A stretch of 64,000 nucleotides of DNA from Shewanella ulleungensis. GTDB lineage: Bacteria > Pseudomonadota > Gammaproteobacteria > Enterobacterales > Shewanellaceae. A program made the position numbers and the translations under genes. The notes under the pieces are model-generated. The model saw only the letters and a list, made by a program, of their open reading frames with translations. It did no database searches and was not told where the DNA came from. Of this stretch, positions 63,333 through 64,000 are shown piece by piece; the stretch's first letter is position 1, and every line of letters starts with the position of its first letter. The stretch lies in contig NZ_BMQW01000004.1 in assembly GCF_014648315.1 (NCBI RefSeq), positions 124,001 through 188,000 on the forward strand, given 5' to 3'.

Positions 63333-64000
63333 ATGATGCAGTTCGAAGGTTCACATATCCTTTCCGTAAACCAGTTAGATCTGGATTCAATTAACACTAT
63401 TTTTAACGTCGCTAATAAAATGACCCCTTATGCATTGCGTGAAAAACGCACTAAAGTGCTAGAAGGCGCTATTTTAGGTAACCTGTTTTTTGAACCCAGT
63501 ACCCGCACGCGCGTCAGCTTTGGCTGTGCATTTAATCTACTTGGTGGTCATGTCCGTGAAACGACCGGAATGGCATCGTCATCACTATCAAAAGGCGAGT
63601 CGCTTTATGATACAGCCAGAGTGTTGTCGACTTATTCAGACGTTATTGCCATGCGCCATCCCGATGCTTTTTCAGTAAAAGAGTTCGCTGAAGGTAGCCG
63701 AGTGCCAGTCATAAATGGTGGCGATGGTCCAAATGAACACCCAACTCAAGCATTACTTGATTTGTTTACCATCAAAAAAGAGCTCAGCCATGCAGGCATG
63801 GGCATCGACGGTATGCACATTGCCATGGTGGGAGACTTAAAATATGGTCGCACTGTACATTCACTTTCGCGATTACTTTGTATGCATAAGGACATTAAGT
63901 TCACATTGATATCGCCAAGTGAACTAGCAATGCCTGACTATGTGATCGCCGACATTGAAAATGCTGGCCATAAGATCACAATAACAGAGCAGCTTGAAGG
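63333..64000 (+). CDS. pyrB: Aspartate carbamoyltransferase catalytic subunit, N-terminal part (cut by window edge)
   Basis: The first 222 codons are present; the gene continues past base 64000. It makes carbamoyl-aspartate from carbamoyl phosphate and aspartate, the first committed step of pyrimidine synthesis. The carbamoyl phosphate motif FFEPSTRTRVSFG near residue 52, GDGPNEHPTQALLDLF near 130 and VGDLKYGRTVHSL near 165 are diagnostic. The ATG at 63333 or the next codon is the start; the N-terminus MQFEGSHILSVNQLDLDSI suits the marine gammaproteobacterial form. No attenuator-like hairpin is clear in the 241 bp upstream. Confidence 0.95.
   Translation, partial: MMQFEGSHILSVNQLDLDSINTIFNVANKMTPYALREKRTKVLEGAILGNLFFEPSTRTRVSFGCAFNLLGGHVRETTGMASSSLSKGESLYDTARVLSTYSDVIAMRHPDAFSVKEFAEGSRVPVINGGDGPNEHPTQALLDLFTIKKELSHAGMGIDGMHIAMVGDLKYGRTVHSLSRLLCMHKDIKFTLISPSELAMPDYVIADIENAGHKITITEQLE

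Noticed and set aside
63128..63394. An 88-codon open frame before and overlapping pyrB, possible leader peptide
   Set aside because: It overlaps the pyrB start in another frame, has no pyrimidine-type attenuator hairpin with a T-run, and its translation looks random.

Overview
The window is a contiguous stretch of bacterial chromosome, AT-leaning and densely coded. It almost certainly comes from a Shewanella-like marine gammaproteobacterium (Alteromonadales). The evidence is gene content and order: ffh / ypjD-corB, the lepA-lepB-rnc-era-recO-pdxJ-acpS run beside rseCBA-rpoE, a stand-alone HPt protein (HptA) beside oxyR and gltBD, and mtnN beside a CbiB-like gene. I see no insertion sequence, prophage, integron, CRISPR array, rRNA or tRNA. 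Both end genes, ffh at the left and pyrB at the right, are cut by the window edges.

Layout. 1-2.8 kb: start of ffh (minus), then ypjD and corB (plus). 2.8-13.1 kb: a minus-strand housekeeping block that reads, in transcription order, rpoE-rseA-rseB-rseC, lepA, lepB-rnc-era-recO-pdxJ-acpS, then an Mpo1-like membrane protein. The block links envelope stress control (sigma-E), translation (LepA, Era, RNase III), protein export (LepB) and cofactor supply (PdxJ, AcpS). A clear sigma-E promoter lies upstream of rpoE. 13.3-18.3 kb: nadB, the ygfX-sdhE pair, nhaR and an nhaA operon that ends in a small periplasmic protein. 18.5-24.7 kb: thyA, a TSUP permease, ptsP, rppH and mutH. lgt, which in many relatives sits between ptsP and thyA, is absent here. 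The gap of about 1 kb between rppH and mutH carries a cluster of DnaA boxes and looks like the local DARS2, a DnaA-reactivating locus.

24.9-36.6 kb: a membrane class III nucleotide cyclase, oxyR, hptA, a radical-SAM gene (yhcC), gltBD with a long leader, a PilZ protein and a DoxX-like membrane protein. 36.8-47.5 kb is the most distinctive part: a plus-strand cluster of a TonB-dependent receptor, a VTT (TVP38/TMEM64) membrane domain fused to a MerA-like flavin disulfide oxidoreductase, a DUF547 protein, the YnjBCD-type ABC importer, a YnjF-like CDP-alcohol phosphatidyltransferase and a fatty acid hydroxylase/sterol desaturase family protein. It resembles a condensed and extended version of the poorly understood E. 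coli ydjXYZ-ynjABCDEF region. A perfect 20-bp palindrome stands in front of it. This is the best candidate in the window for an undescribed system.

47.7-64 kb: a soluble chemoreceptor with a CZB zinc domain, an EAL phosphodiesterase with a dead GGDEF domain, mtnN, a CbiB/AmpE-like membrane protein, a tight DUF2721-TRIC-NTF2 trio, tyrS, an M23 peptidoglycan peptidase, anmK, DUF2750, erpA, a DUF6776-like membrane protein, a CLC-type chloride transporter and the start of pyrB.

All identifications come from reading the sequence and recalled family knowledge. No database search was run.
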